A DNA stretch of 64,000 nt from Companilactobacillus heilongjiangensis (GTDB lineage: Bacteria > Bacillota > Bacilli > Lactobacillales > Lactobacillaceae). A model generated the notes under the pieces. It did not search any database. It was not told the origin of the DNA and saw only the letters and a list, made by a program, of their open reading frames with translations. Where the stretch lies: assembly GCF_000831645.3 (NCBI RefSeq), contig NZ_CP012559.1, positions 2,480,001 to 2,544,000 of the forward strand. The letters run 5' to 3'. Numbering within the stretch: the stretch's first letter is position 1; each line of letters starts with the position of its first letter. A program made the position numbers and the translations under genes. Below, one piece after another: positions 9,354 to 17,609 of this stretch.

Positions 9354-9530
9354 GCCGAATCTTGCCAGTGATTTCACCAGCAGTGAAAGTGGAGTTGGGG
9401 CTTTAGCCCTTACTCCACAGGACGACTTTGGAGACTTGCCGAATTCTGGCAAGGCTTCAAAGCGAGACTTGAGACCTTGGCTCAAGTCGGTCCTCACAGC
9501 AGGTGAAAATCACTGGCAAGATTCGGCGGC
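9354..9530 (-). repeat. Family A cloverleaf repeat, copy A1
   Basis: The outer arms GCCGAATCTTGCCAGTGA and TCACTGGCAAGATTCGGC are perfectly complementary, and the pairing continues inward with one extra base. Inside, in reverse orientation, are helix 1 (ACTTGAG/CTCAAGT), helix 2 (CTTGCC/GGCAAG) and helix 3 (GGAGTAAGGGCT pairing with AGCCCCAACTCC). It lies directly downstream of the EAL gene's stop codon. Confidence 0.85.
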
Positions 9531-9536
9531 AATGAT

Positions 9537-10235
9537 CTAATACCCCAAATCGACAGGATCTCCAGGCAACCTCAACAACTTAGGTCTCCCATAATAATAA
9601 CCCTGACGCAATTGAATATTAAAATCCTTGCTCAATTGTGCATCATGATCATTCTCAATACCCTCAAGAATCATGCGCAATCCATATTCCTCACTGATAG
9701 CGTGCCAAAAATGCAACTTCTGTTGGATTTTTGGATCCTCAAAACCAGTCTTGAAATTCTGCAAGGCAAACTTAATTTCTGATGCCAAAGGTAGGAATTC
9801 TTGAATACTCCTAAAGTCATTGACACCAGTCCCAACATCATCCAAAGATATTTGCATCCCTGATTCAACGAACTTTCTCAAATAAGGAATCAAACTTGTA
9901 TCAGGATAACTCTTTGGTCCTTTTTCCTCGGTTAATTCAACGACCAACTTAGCTGGATAAAGTTGCGTTTGGCTCTTAATAATTGCTTTAGCCACGGTTG
10001 TATCCATCAATTGCTCACGACTAATATTCACGGAACAATATTGAACTTTTTCGCCCAAAATCTTCGTAGTTGCTACTAATAAATCGGACGTTGTTTGAGA
10101 ACTAATCGCAGTAAATGATTCAGGTAAACGCCAACCTTCAGGTGTCAATTGCTTGATCAACAATTCATACCCGAAGATACTTTTGGTCCGGCCATTCAGC
10201 TGTGGTTGAACAAAATAACGATAAATCGGTTTCAT
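9537..10235 (-). CDS. EAL-domain protein (c-di-GMP phosphodiesterase type)
   Basis: A stand-alone 232-residue EAL domain without sensor, GGDEF or membrane segment. Visible landmarks are YELLIK (the EAL position), SVNISREQL, VVELTEE, ISLDDVGTG (loop 6), EIKF and ILEGIEN, ending QGYYYGRP. Most metal-binding acidic residues are kept, so hydrolysis of cyclic di-GMP is possible, but EAL reads ELL and DDFGTG reads DDVGTG, so a degenerate, non-enzymatic role cannot be excluded. AAAGGGGTG precedes the start. It is divergent from the NADH oxidase gene across a dyad at 10280-10296. Confidence 0.82.
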   Translation of the reverse strand: MKPIYRYFVQPQLNGRTKSIFGYELLIKQLTPEGWRLPESFTAISSQTTSDLLVATTKILGEKVQYCSVNISREQLMDTTVAKAIIKSQTQLYPAKLVVELTEEKGPKSYPDTSLIPYLRKFVESGMQISLDDVGTGVNDFRSIQEFLPLASEIKFALQNFKTGFEDPKIQQKLHFWHAISEEYGLRMILEGIENDHDAQLSKDFNIQLRQGYYYGRPKLLRLPGDPVDLGY

Positions 10236-10279
10236 TCATTCATCACCCCTTTGATGAGTTTACATTTGTACTATTCATT

Positions 10280-10296
10280 GTATACTCGTAGTATAC
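10280..10296. promoter_or_regulatory. Perfect dyad between the EAL and NADH oxidase genes
   Basis: GTATAC-TCGTA-GTATAC is a perfect inverted repeat 23 bp before the presumed start of the NADH oxidase gene and 45 bp before the EAL gene. Its position fits an operator for one or both genes. The regulator is not identifiable. Confidence 0.45.
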
Positions 10297-10318
10297 GACA
10301 ACCAGAAAGGATAGCAAC

Positions 10319-11683
10319 ATCACGAAAAAAAAAGTAATTATTGTCGGCTGCACCCATGCAGGAATCGCGGCCATTAAACAAATCCTCAAATATTATCCCA
10401 ATACGGACATAACCGTTTACGAGCGTCATGCCGAAATTTCATACCTATCTTGTGGAACATATCTACATTTAGGTGGAACTGTTAAAAACTTAGACGATGT
10501 TTTCTATGCAGATCCCGACGAATTTACTAAACAAGGTGTTAAAATGCGCCTGCTTCATGATGTTATCAGTATCGATGCTGATAAACACACTATCTTAGTT
10601 CAAGACTTAAAAACCAAAGAATTAATACATGACGATTATGACAAACTGATTATGGCAACTGGATCAATCACTGCCATACCTGCAATCAGTGGTATCGAAA
10701 ATCCTAAAGTAATGCTTTGCAAAACTTGCGACCAAGCTCACGAACTATACAACGCCGCTAAAACTCACCATAAAATCGCTATTGTCGGCGGTGGATATGC
10801 TGGAGTTGAACTAGCCGAAGGCTATATTAAATCTGGCCACGCAGTTACCATAATTGAACGTGGAGAACATCTGCTTGGTCAATACATGGACCCAGTCATG
10901 GCAAAGAAAGTTGAAACATTACTTATTGAACATGGCGTTAAAGTCTTAACTAATACTACTGTAACGCAATTTGACGACTTAAAGAACGAACAAATTAATG
11001 TTAAAACTTCTCAATCTGAATGCGCCGTTGATATGGTTGCCATCGCACCCGGCGTTATCCCTCAGTCAGACCTTTTGGCAGGACAAGTTGAAATTTCTAA
11101 AAATGGTGCCATTGTGACAGACCCTTATATGTGTACAACTAACCCTGATATTTTTGCGGCTGGAGATGCCACTGAAGTCCGTTACAATCCAACCTTGAGT
11201 TCAGCTTATATACCTTTAGCATCACACGCTGTTCGCCAAGGTACTTTAGCCGGAATCAATGTTTTGGACAAACGTCTCAGATCAATTGGTACCCAAGCTA
11301 CAACTGGCATGCTTTTATTTGGAAAGACAATCGCTTGTACCGGATTAACTTATGCGAAAGCTCAAGAAGCCCGATTTGATACCGGGGTTGCCTTCTATCA
11401 CGGTAATTACCGTCCTGATTTCATGCCAACAACCGCTGAAATCACGATTGAACTAGTTTATGACAAAATCAGCCGTAAAGTATTAGGTGCTCAAATGATG
11501 TCTGACCATGAAGTTTCACAATCAGCTAATACTATTTCTGTTGTGATTCAAAACGGCAACACAATCGATGAATTAGCATTTCTTGATATGCTATTCTCAC
11601 CTAACTTTGATGAACCATTTAATTATTTGAATTTAGTCGCTCAAATCGCTGTGGACCAAGAACATGGTTATTTGAGAAAATAA
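10319..11683 (+). CDS. nox: NADH oxidase (Nox-type FAD flavoprotein), anomalous start codon
   Basis: Uses FAD to oxidise NADH and reduce oxygen, probably to water, in the cytoplasm. Reading back from the first ATG (10544) the frame stays open and adds 75 residues that are plainly the Nox N-terminus: KKVIIVGCTHAG (FAD fold) and SYLSCGTYLHLGG with the redox-active Cys near residue 45. Then come IVGGGYAGVELAEGY (NADH site) and IFAAGDATEV. Total about 454 residues, the normal length. There is no in-frame ATG, GTG or TTG between the stop at 10289 and 10544. AGAAAGGA sits 8 nt before an ATC at 10319, so the start is ATC, where ATG would be expected. The gene is otherwise intact. Confidence 0.88.
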   Translation: MTKKKVIIVGCTHAGIAAIKQILKYYPNTDITVYERHAEISYLSCGTYLHLGGTVKNLDDVFYADPDEFTKQGVKMRLLHDVISIDADKHTILVQDLKTKELIHDDYDKLIMATGSITAIPAISGIENPKVMLCKTCDQAHELYNAAKTHHKIAIVGGGYAGVELAEGYIKSGHAVTIIERGEHLLGQYMDPVMAKKVETLLIEHGVKVLTNTTVTQFDDLKNEQINVKTSQSECAVDMVAIAPGVIPQSDLLAGQVEISKNGAIVTDPYMCTTNPDIFAAGDATEVRYNPTLSSAYIPLASHAVRQGTLAGINVLDKRLRSIGTQATTGMLLFGKTIACTGLTYAKAQEARFDTGVAFYHGNYRPDFMPTTAEITIELVYDKISRKVLGAQMMSDHEVSQSANTISVVIQNGNTIDELAFLDMLFSPNFDEPFNYLNLVAQIAVDQEHGYLRK

Positions 11684-11694
11684 TAGATTTCATA

Positions 11695-11736
11695 AAAAGA
11701 GTTAGTAATCATAATTTTGATTGCTAACTCTTTTTT
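11695..11736. terminator. Shared terminator of nox and the converging reductase gene
   Basis: AAAGAGTTAGTAATC pairs with GATTGCTAACTCTTT and is followed by Ts; the A-rich left flank lets it work in both directions between two convergent genes. Confidence 0.85.
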
Positions 11737-11753
11737 GATTTCTATAAATTATT

Positions 11754-13085
11754 CTATGCCCGATGCCATGCAGCATAGCCGATTGTTGGGAACAAACTAG
11801 TTAAGCGTCCAATTTGTTCTGGATCTAACTTGAACTCAATTGCTGGTAACAAAGCATTCACTGCATCTTGAGCTTGATCACTGATTTCAGTCACACCCAA
11901 TAAATGACCATCCTTGTCATGAATCTGTTTACTTTGGGCAATTGGCTCTTTATCAACCTTGTAATACCAATAGTTTGCTAAATCATTCTCAGAAATTTGA
12001 TAGTCCTTTGTTTTAGCTTCCTCCACAGAAACACCTGCTTTGGCAATTCTTGGCGATGTAAAGACGACCGCCGGAATCACTGGCATATCAATTGGTTCAG
12101 TCGTTTGACCAGAGAATAATTTCATCAAATATTTCGATTCAAAGTAGGCTGCTGGCGTTACCTTTGGTAAATTGTTGGACACTACATCCCCAGCTGCATA
12201 AATATTCTCGATATTCGTTTGGAGATAATTATTTACGAAAACGCCGGTTTTATCATATTTAACACCTACATTATCGAGACCCAATTTATCAATATTAGGA
12301 ATCCGACCTGTCGCATCCAAAATCCAGTCAGTGGTTAATTGCTGATTATCGCCATAATTTACTTGATAGTTGGCACCAACTTTTTCAAAGGATTGCACAC
12401 GTGAATTTTCGACGAATGTAACACCACGTTTCTTCAAATCATCGACCACCATTTTGACATATGGCTGGTAAAAATCACGTAAAACTTTATCCGAATGCAA
12501 CATGACAGTTACTTGAGCTCCGGCGGCATTCGCCATTGTGGCAAATTCCATGCCAATATAACCAGAACCAACAATCGTAATGTGCTCTGGCAATTGCTTG
12601 AGATTCATGAATTCCTCACTATCATGTGCCAATTCAGTTCCAGCAATGTTCAAACGATGTGGGCGTAATCCAGTCGCAATCACAATTTTTTCCGCAGTCA
12701 CTTCACCCACATTATCGACAATAACAGTGTGATTATTTTTAAACGTCGCATGACCCCTGATAATCGTCGCACCATTACTTTCCAAACGTTCTGTTAAATC
12801 TTGCGGTAAATTTTCGATAATTTCTTGTTTATGTTCCACATTTTTCGTCCAATCAAGCTTGAGATCACCCTCAAAAATATCACTCATTCGTTCAGCCTCA
12901 CGGACCATTTTGACTGGTTCATCCAAAGTGATTTTGGCATTACAGCCACGATTAGGACATGTTCCACCAATCAAACCACTCTCAATAACACCAACTTTGA
13001 CACCAGTTTTAGCTAACGGTGCCCCACCATCAAACGTGGCATGACCCGCTCCAATATAAAGTACATCGTAATCATATTTAACCAT
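11754..13085 (-). CDS. Pyridine nucleotide-disulfide oxidoreductase (glutathione-reductase-like)
   Basis: A 443-residue FAD/NAD(P)H flavoprotein. It has the FAD motif IGAGHATFDGG, the redox disulfide Cys43/Cys48 in GGTCPNRGCNAK, the second nucleotide fold VGSGYIGMEFA and the FAD motif IYAAGDV. The usual C-terminal His-Pro-Thr-Glu proton relay is replaced by FPTIGYAAW, so it is not a canonical glutathione or lipoamide reductase; its substrate is unknown. I prefer the ATG at 13085, with GGAGGG 7 nt upstream, over an upstream TTG at 13100. It converges with nox and suggests a redox-defence neighbourhood. Confidence 0.87.
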   Translation of the reverse strand: MVKYDYDVLYIGAGHATFDGGAPLAKTGVKVGVIESGLIGGTCPNRGCNAKITLDEPVKMVREAERMSDIFEGDLKLDWTKNVEHKQEIIENLPQDLTERLESNGATIIRGHATFKNNHTVIVDNVGEVTAEKIVIATGLRPHRLNIAGTELAHDSEEFMNLKQLPEHITIVGSGYIGMEFATMANAAGAQVTVMLHSDKVLRDFYQPYVKMVVDDLKKRGVTFVENSRVQSFEKVGANYQVNYGDNQQLTTDWILDATGRIPNIDKLGLDNVGVKYDKTGVFVNNYLQTNIENIYAAGDVVSNNLPKVTPAAYFESKYLMKLFSGQTTEPIDMPVIPAVVFTSPRIAKAGVSVEEAKTKDYQISENDLANYWYYKVDKEPIAQSKQIHDKDGHLLGVTEISDQAQDAVNALLPAIEFKLDPEQIGRLTSLFPTIGYAAWHRA

Positions 13086-13210
13086 CCAACTGCCCTCCAA
13101 AGTTTTTTTCTATACCTTCAACATAATGCATTCCGGAAAGAGTGGCAATAAATTCGATTAGTCCCATCCTTATCGCCCTTTCAAAAAAATAATAAAAAGT
13201 TTCGGTTATG

Positions 13211-13224
13211 CAAACATATGTTCG
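13211..13224. promoter_or_regulatory. LexA (SOS) box
   Basis: The reverse strand reads CGAACATATGTTTG, a perfect match to the Gram-positive LexA consensus CGAACRNRYGTTYG. It occupies the -35 region of a promoter whose -10 is TATAAT at 13235-13240, 36 bp before the start codon at 13276. Confidence 0.75.
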
Positions 13225-13275
13225 CGCAATGATGTATAATGCCTTTAAGAAATAATTATTGATTGGAGAACAATT

Positions 13276-13707
13276 ATGGATAGCAGTGAGATTAAAGTAT
13301 TAGCAGATAATTTTCTTAATCTGGACGACGTTCAAAGCGCCCTATATAACTTAAAGGTTGGTGACAGACTTGAAGAAGTCATCTCAATTTTTGACCAAAA
13401 ACATTTGGACAATAGCGTTGACGAATCTACGGTTAACAAGCTGGTCGAATATTTGAACCAAGAGTACAGCGACTATATTTTCAATCTTGGTCGAGGATTT
13501 GGAGCCCCACACCTCTACATTGCTTGGAGAAAATTGAAAAAAAGAAATGAGAAAAGCCATGAATCAAAAACGATGTTGGATTTAGAAAAAGAGCTCAACA
13601 AAGCTGGAATTCATACCGATATTTTGTTCCATACAGATCCTGATAAGTTGCTTACAGATGATGAGTTTGAATCCGACTTAACTTTTTACAAAAGTATTTT
13701 TAAATGA
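13276..13707 (+). CDS. Hypothetical protein, probably SOS-regulated
   Basis: A 143-residue soluble protein rich in charged residues, without signal peptide or membrane segment. Features include a conserved-looking NLGRGFGAPHLYIAWRKLKKR near residues 75-95 and an acidic C-terminus. I do not recognise a family. GATTGGAGAAC precedes the ATG. A consensus LexA box overlaps its promoter, so it should be induced by DNA damage. It is monocistronic, bounded by a terminator shared with the lectin gene. Confidence 0.75.
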   Translation: MDSSEIKVLADNFLNLDDVQSALYNLKVGDRLEEVISIFDQKHLDNSVDESTVNKLVEYLNQEYSDYIFNLGRGFGAPHLYIAWRKLKKRNEKSHESKTMLDLEKELNKAGIHTDILFHTDPDKLLTDDEFESDLTFYKSIFK

Positions 13708-13728
13708 CAAGTTTCAAAACACAAAAAA

Positions 13729-13762
13729 ACGAGCAATCAGAATAGATTAGATTACTCGTTTT
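13729..13762. terminator. Bidirectional terminator
   Basis: AACGAGCAATC pairs with GATTACTCGTT, with A- and T-tracts on either side, between two convergent genes. It slightly overlaps the stop codon at 13761. Confidence 0.8.
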
Positions 13763-16700
13763 ATAATGCATCGCTCATCGACCAAGTTACGGTACCTTGA
13801 TATTCACCAGATAATGGAACTCCTCGTGTACCTAATAAAATTCCGGTATTAGGGTCACTGTTATCACCAAAAATCGAATAAGAAATAGGATTTTCCGAAT
13901 CCGTACTATCACCAGAAGCAATTGTTGGATTCTCTGATAATGCAATTGGAGTACCTGAATCATCACTCATTTGTACCATTTGCAAGCTAGAGGTTTCACT
14001 GTAATCTCCACTTTCATCTTGACGTTTCATGTTATCCGCTTGGGCTTGTAACTTCCATTTTGACCTATAACTATCAACTTTTATATCCCAGTTGCCGTCA
14101 CGTTGGACATATCTGGGAACAATGTTGCCACGTGGGTCAATTGTCTTAAAGCGATAATCATCCACTTCAACTTGGGCACCTGTTGGTAAAACCTCAACCG
14201 TATAAGTAACAGTATTCGTCTTACGCAAGTATCGATCCATGACATAGACATTTAGTTTATAGTCGCCAGCTGACATTTTTTCAGTCCAACCAGTCTTAGG
14301 GTTGAGCTTATACGGTGTATTAACCTTATCCTCAGATTTCTTAGGTCGGTCAGCCACAGTCATAACAGGTGTATCGGTACTGCCATCCGTTTGAGCAAAG
14401 ACTGCCAAGTCACCACTTTGTAAAAGATAATCCATCGAATCAATCTTTGGATATGTAAAAGACATTGGTAATCTAAACGGTAAATTCGAAATCGCTGTTA
14501 ATTCAGTTTTTGTAGCCGAAATACTTGGTTTAATATCAGGCACATTTACTTCATAAGTTACTGAATTCGATGCGGTCTCGCCATCATAGGCAGTTACATC
14601 AATCCTATTGAGACCAACTTTTAAGCCGGTTGCCGTTTTCAGATAATCATCAACTGATTGTTGACCATTGTCATCAAATAATTTGGCCCCAATCGGCTCC
14701 AATTCAACCGTAAAGTCACCTGTATCGGTAATTTTATCAGTCACATCCTGTGATACCTCAGCTTGTTTTGTTCCATCAGCGTTTGTGATTTGATACTTAA
14801 CTGACGTAATTTTATTCGTAAAATCGGAATTATCTGCATATGCATAACTTCCGTTTAATCTCACATTGCTGTTGTCATGTACGGTTTGTTTCAAATCGGT
14901 TGAATCAGGCGTTAGAATCAATTCTTTATCATTAACGATAACCTTATATTCGACTGGATTAGAATCACGTTTTCCGTCACTTACATAGAAAGTAATTGTA
15001 TGTGTGCCAGCTAATAGAGTACCTGCAGGAATTTTGATATGAAGGTTTGCTGGATTTGAAATACCATTACCACTCACACCAATACTTGTATACTCGCCAT
15101 CATCAACTTTGAAATAACCCTTTAAAGTACCAGAATCAATATTATCGCCATTTGTATATGACAGATCACTAGTCAACGCAATCGAATCAGTAACCTTGAC
15201 GGTTTGAGAGTCTGAGCCCGTTGCCACTAATTCCAAATCCTTATAATCTTTGACATTCACCGTATAGGTAATTTTGTTAGAAACTCGATTCAAGGAGTCC
15301 GTTGCGTAAACTTCAATCGTATTTTTACCAATCTTCAATAGACTACCATCGCTCAATGCGTTGGATGCAGCCATCGTATAACTACCGATTGTTGTTCCAG
15401 AAGTTGTATTGGCTGTAGCAGACCCCATGTCCTTACCATTGATAGTTGTATGTATTTGAACCGCATTACTACCAAAAGTCGAGTTATTTACATAATTAAT
15501 TGTCCCATTAAGTGTGACATCTTCATTTGAAGCTACATCCTGCTCAGTTTTATCACTATCAATGTGCAATTGATCATTAATAATAAAAACAGGTGTCGTA
15601 ACATCAGAAATAAAATTATTACTACGGTAAGAAATCGGTTCACCGTCAACCAACTGTGGCGTCGTTGTAGCATTTGCTTGTCCATAAAGATAGATGGTCG
15701 CCTTTTGACCTTCAGTGTCCATATCAGGCAGATTCATATTTAATACTTGGTCTCCACTTTTGACATCAGTTGTAATGTCACTGGCAGAAATCTCAAATGA
15801 CTTACTAGGGTCCGAACCTTCACCCGAGTAAACTACTTTCCCGATACTTTGGTCACCAACAGAACTCGATAGTCCCGCCTTGAACTCAATGTTTTTAGGT
15901 AGATGTAGCACACTCTTAATGTCACCAGTATTCATCGTTCCGGAATCATATTTCAAATCGTATTGAAATAGTAATTTATCATTATTAGCAACATTGTAAA
16001 TCGCTTTGTTTAAATATCCATCTATTGAGTGGCTGAGTGTGGGATTGTAGTACTGCTCTTGATTCAAATCACTAATTTCACGACCCAGCTCGCCATTGCT
16101 ATCATATTGTGACATATCATAAAGTTTAGCCGTATTTTCAACGTTAGCTGTATTAGGCATCTGTTGCATGATAATCGCATGATCTTTTGCAGCGGAATAT
16201 TCTGAACCAGTAGAAGCGGTGAATCCCCAGCGAATATTATCATTTTTACTAACTTTAGATAAATCGATTGAACCACTACCAGAACTTTTAAGATTAAAAC
16301 CAGTGGCTGTTCCATCAATCTTTTGATCATTAAAGCTATATTTATAAGATGCCAATGTCGAACTTGTATCAGCTGGCGGAGTATATTTAAATGTTAAATG
16401 TCGCCAAGCTTTGTCCGCATTCATATCAGAAGGACTAGACGATGAATATCCAGAAATTTCAATATTATTGGAAGTACCGCTTCGATATGCTTGTGAAAAA
16501 TAATAAAAGCCTTTATTAACATTGTAAGTACCCATAGCTGATTTATACGTTGCACTATCCCCGGGGTAACCAGTAGTTAGATGTTGCCCTTTATAATTAC
16601 TATCTGCATCAAAATAATCATCTGTGCCAGTTATTTTTTCAAAAATAAGACCATCAAGAGCAGATTTCGGTGCCCTATAATTGTGAACAGCATCCATTTC

Positions 16701-17390
16701 GAACGCAAAGCTATTTTGAATACCTGTAGTATATAAATTATCAAACAAAGTGGCTGAAGGTGGACTAATGAGGCCTCCACCATTGGCTGTTAATGGCTGG
16801 TGGTCGGCAGAACTACCAGCCCAAACACCCAGAGTTTCTCCATAGGAAGGTTTTCCTTTATCAGTACCCCCGATAGCTGTGGATATAGCTTTAGCACCTC
16901 TGGAATCATCTTGTAAAACTAAGGCTATACCATCTGAAGTCAGGTCCTCATTCACGGTCCCATCATAAAGCTCGGGTTTACTTTTTCCCGGTTTGTCACT
17001 GTAGAAGTGATAAGTATCACCAAAATAAATCCAAGCTGAAATAGTTTGCGGTTTGTCTAACCGGAAAGAATTATATAGTTTTGTTTCGTCACTATCGCTA
17101 TATTTTTTACCCCAAAAAGAGCTAACTTGGTTGTTAGCTTTATTGGCACTTAACATTTCAACAATATTAGTTGGGTAATCGGTCAACAAGGTTGCCCCGT
17201 TGGTTCCATTTTCATAATTAGGATGATCAATCAGTCCAACCAACGATAATCCGTCTGGAGCATTTTGATATACTTCAGTTTTTGTAGGCGGAGTCGTTGC
17301 CGCCCTAACCGAAGAAAATTTAGTTGTTAACCCCAAGACGGTTAAAAAAGCCATCATTAACAATATAAATTCTATTCTTCTGTCTTTCAT
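13761..17390 (-). CDS. Large secreted lectin-like protein with C-terminal WxL domain
   Basis: About 1209 residues from the ATG at 17390, which has GAGGGAAAAAC upstream; the open frame extends 28 codons further but lacks that site. A signal peptide ends near SSVRAATT. Residues ~40-430 resemble a bacterial legume-type lectin domain (KPQTISAWIYFG, GIALVLQDD, LGVWAGSS, SFAFEMDAV, WRHLTFKY). Several repeats of about 100 residues follow (IDSDKTEQDV..., VATGSDSQTVKV..., LTPDSTDLKQTV...), probably Ig-like. The C-terminus has the two WxL hallmarks (SKWKLQAQ and TVTWSMSDA), which bind peptidoglycan non-covalently. No LPxTG. Likely adhesin. Paralogous to the gene at 20225. Confidence 0.85.
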   Translation of the reverse strand: MKDRRIEFILLMMAFLTVLGLTTKFSSVRAATTPPTKTEVYQNAPDGLSLVGLIDHPNYENGTNGATLLTDYPTNIVEMLSANKANNQVSSFWGKKYSDSDETKLYNSFRLDKPQTISAWIYFGDTYHFYSDKPGKSKPELYDGTVNEDLTSDGIALVLQDDSRGAKAISTAIGGTDKGKPSYGETLGVWAGSSADHQPLTANGGGLISPPSATLFDNLYTTGIQNSFAFEMDAVHNYRAPKSALDGLIFEKITGTDDYFDADSNYKGQHLTTGYPGDSATYKSAMGTYNVNKGFYYFSQAYRSGTSNNIEISGYSSSSPSDMNADKAWRHLTFKYTPPADTSSTLASYKYSFNDQKIDGTATGFNLKSSGSGSIDLSKVSKNDNIRWGFTASTGSEYSAAKDHAIIMQQMPNTANVENTAKLYDMSQYDSNGELGREISDLNQEQYYNPTLSHSIDGYLNKAIYNVANNDKLLFQYDLKYDSGTMNTGDIKSVLHLPKNIEFKAGLSSSVGDQSIGKVVYSGEGSDPSKSFEISASDITTDVKSGDQVLNMNLPDMDTEGQKATIYLYGQANATTTPQLVDGEPISYRSNNFISDVTTPVFIINDQLHIDSDKTEQDVASNEDVTLNGTINYVNNSTFGSNAVQIHTTINGKDMGSATANTTSGTTIGSYTMAASNALSDGSLLKIGKNTIEVYATDSLNRVSNKITYTVNVKDYKDLELVATGSDSQTVKVTDSIALTSDLSYTNGDNIDSGTLKGYFKVDDGEYTSIGVSGNGISNPANLHIKIPAGTLLAGTHTITFYVSDGKRDSNPVEYKVIVNDKELILTPDSTDLKQTVHDNSNVRLNGSYAYADNSDFTNKITSVKYQITNADGTKQAEVSQDVTDKITDTGDFTVELEPIGAKLFDDNGQQSVDDYLKTATGLKVGLNRIDVTAYDGETASNSVTYEVNVPDIKPSISATKTELTAISNLPFRLPMSFTYPKIDSMDYLLQSGDLAVFAQTDGSTDTPVMTVADRPKKSEDKVNTPYKLNPKTGWTEKMSAGDYKLNVYVMDRYLRKTNTVTYTVEVLPTGAQVEVDDYRFKTIDPRGNIVPRYVQRDGNWDIKVDSYRSKWKLQAQADNMKRQDESGDYSETSSLQMVQMSDDSGTPIALSENPTIASGDSTDSENPISYSIFGDNSDPNTGILLGTRGVPLSGEYQGTVTWSMSDAL

Positions 17391-17561
17391 TGTTTTTCCC
17401 TCACAAATAGTAGAAACCCTCTTATATGTAAATATCATACAGGAATTATTTATGTAATCGGTTTCAATAACCATAAATGTTTATTATTTGTAATGAAATA
17501 TTTTACTTTATTCAAGCATTTTTATCATTCAAAGATAATTTAATTATTATTTTTTGATAAC

Positions 17562-17605
17562 AAAAAAACGAATAGCATCAATTATTAAAATTGATAACTA
17601 TTCGT
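17562..17605. terminator. Terminator of helD
   Basis: ACGAATAGCATCAAT pairs with ATTGATAACTATTCGT. On the reverse strand the stem is followed by a T-run, 5 bp after the helD stop codon. Confidence 0.8.
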
Positions 17606-17609
17606 CATA

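Noticed and set aside
9303-9497. Open frame encoding a peptide that recurs at 37142-37333, 63278-63532 and in part at 33285-33554 and 50463-50651 (RFEALPEFGKSP-like)
   Set aside because: All lie inside family A repeats; similarity comes from the repeat DNA, with no ribosome-binding sites and different ends. They would look like a conserved protein family in automatic annotation.
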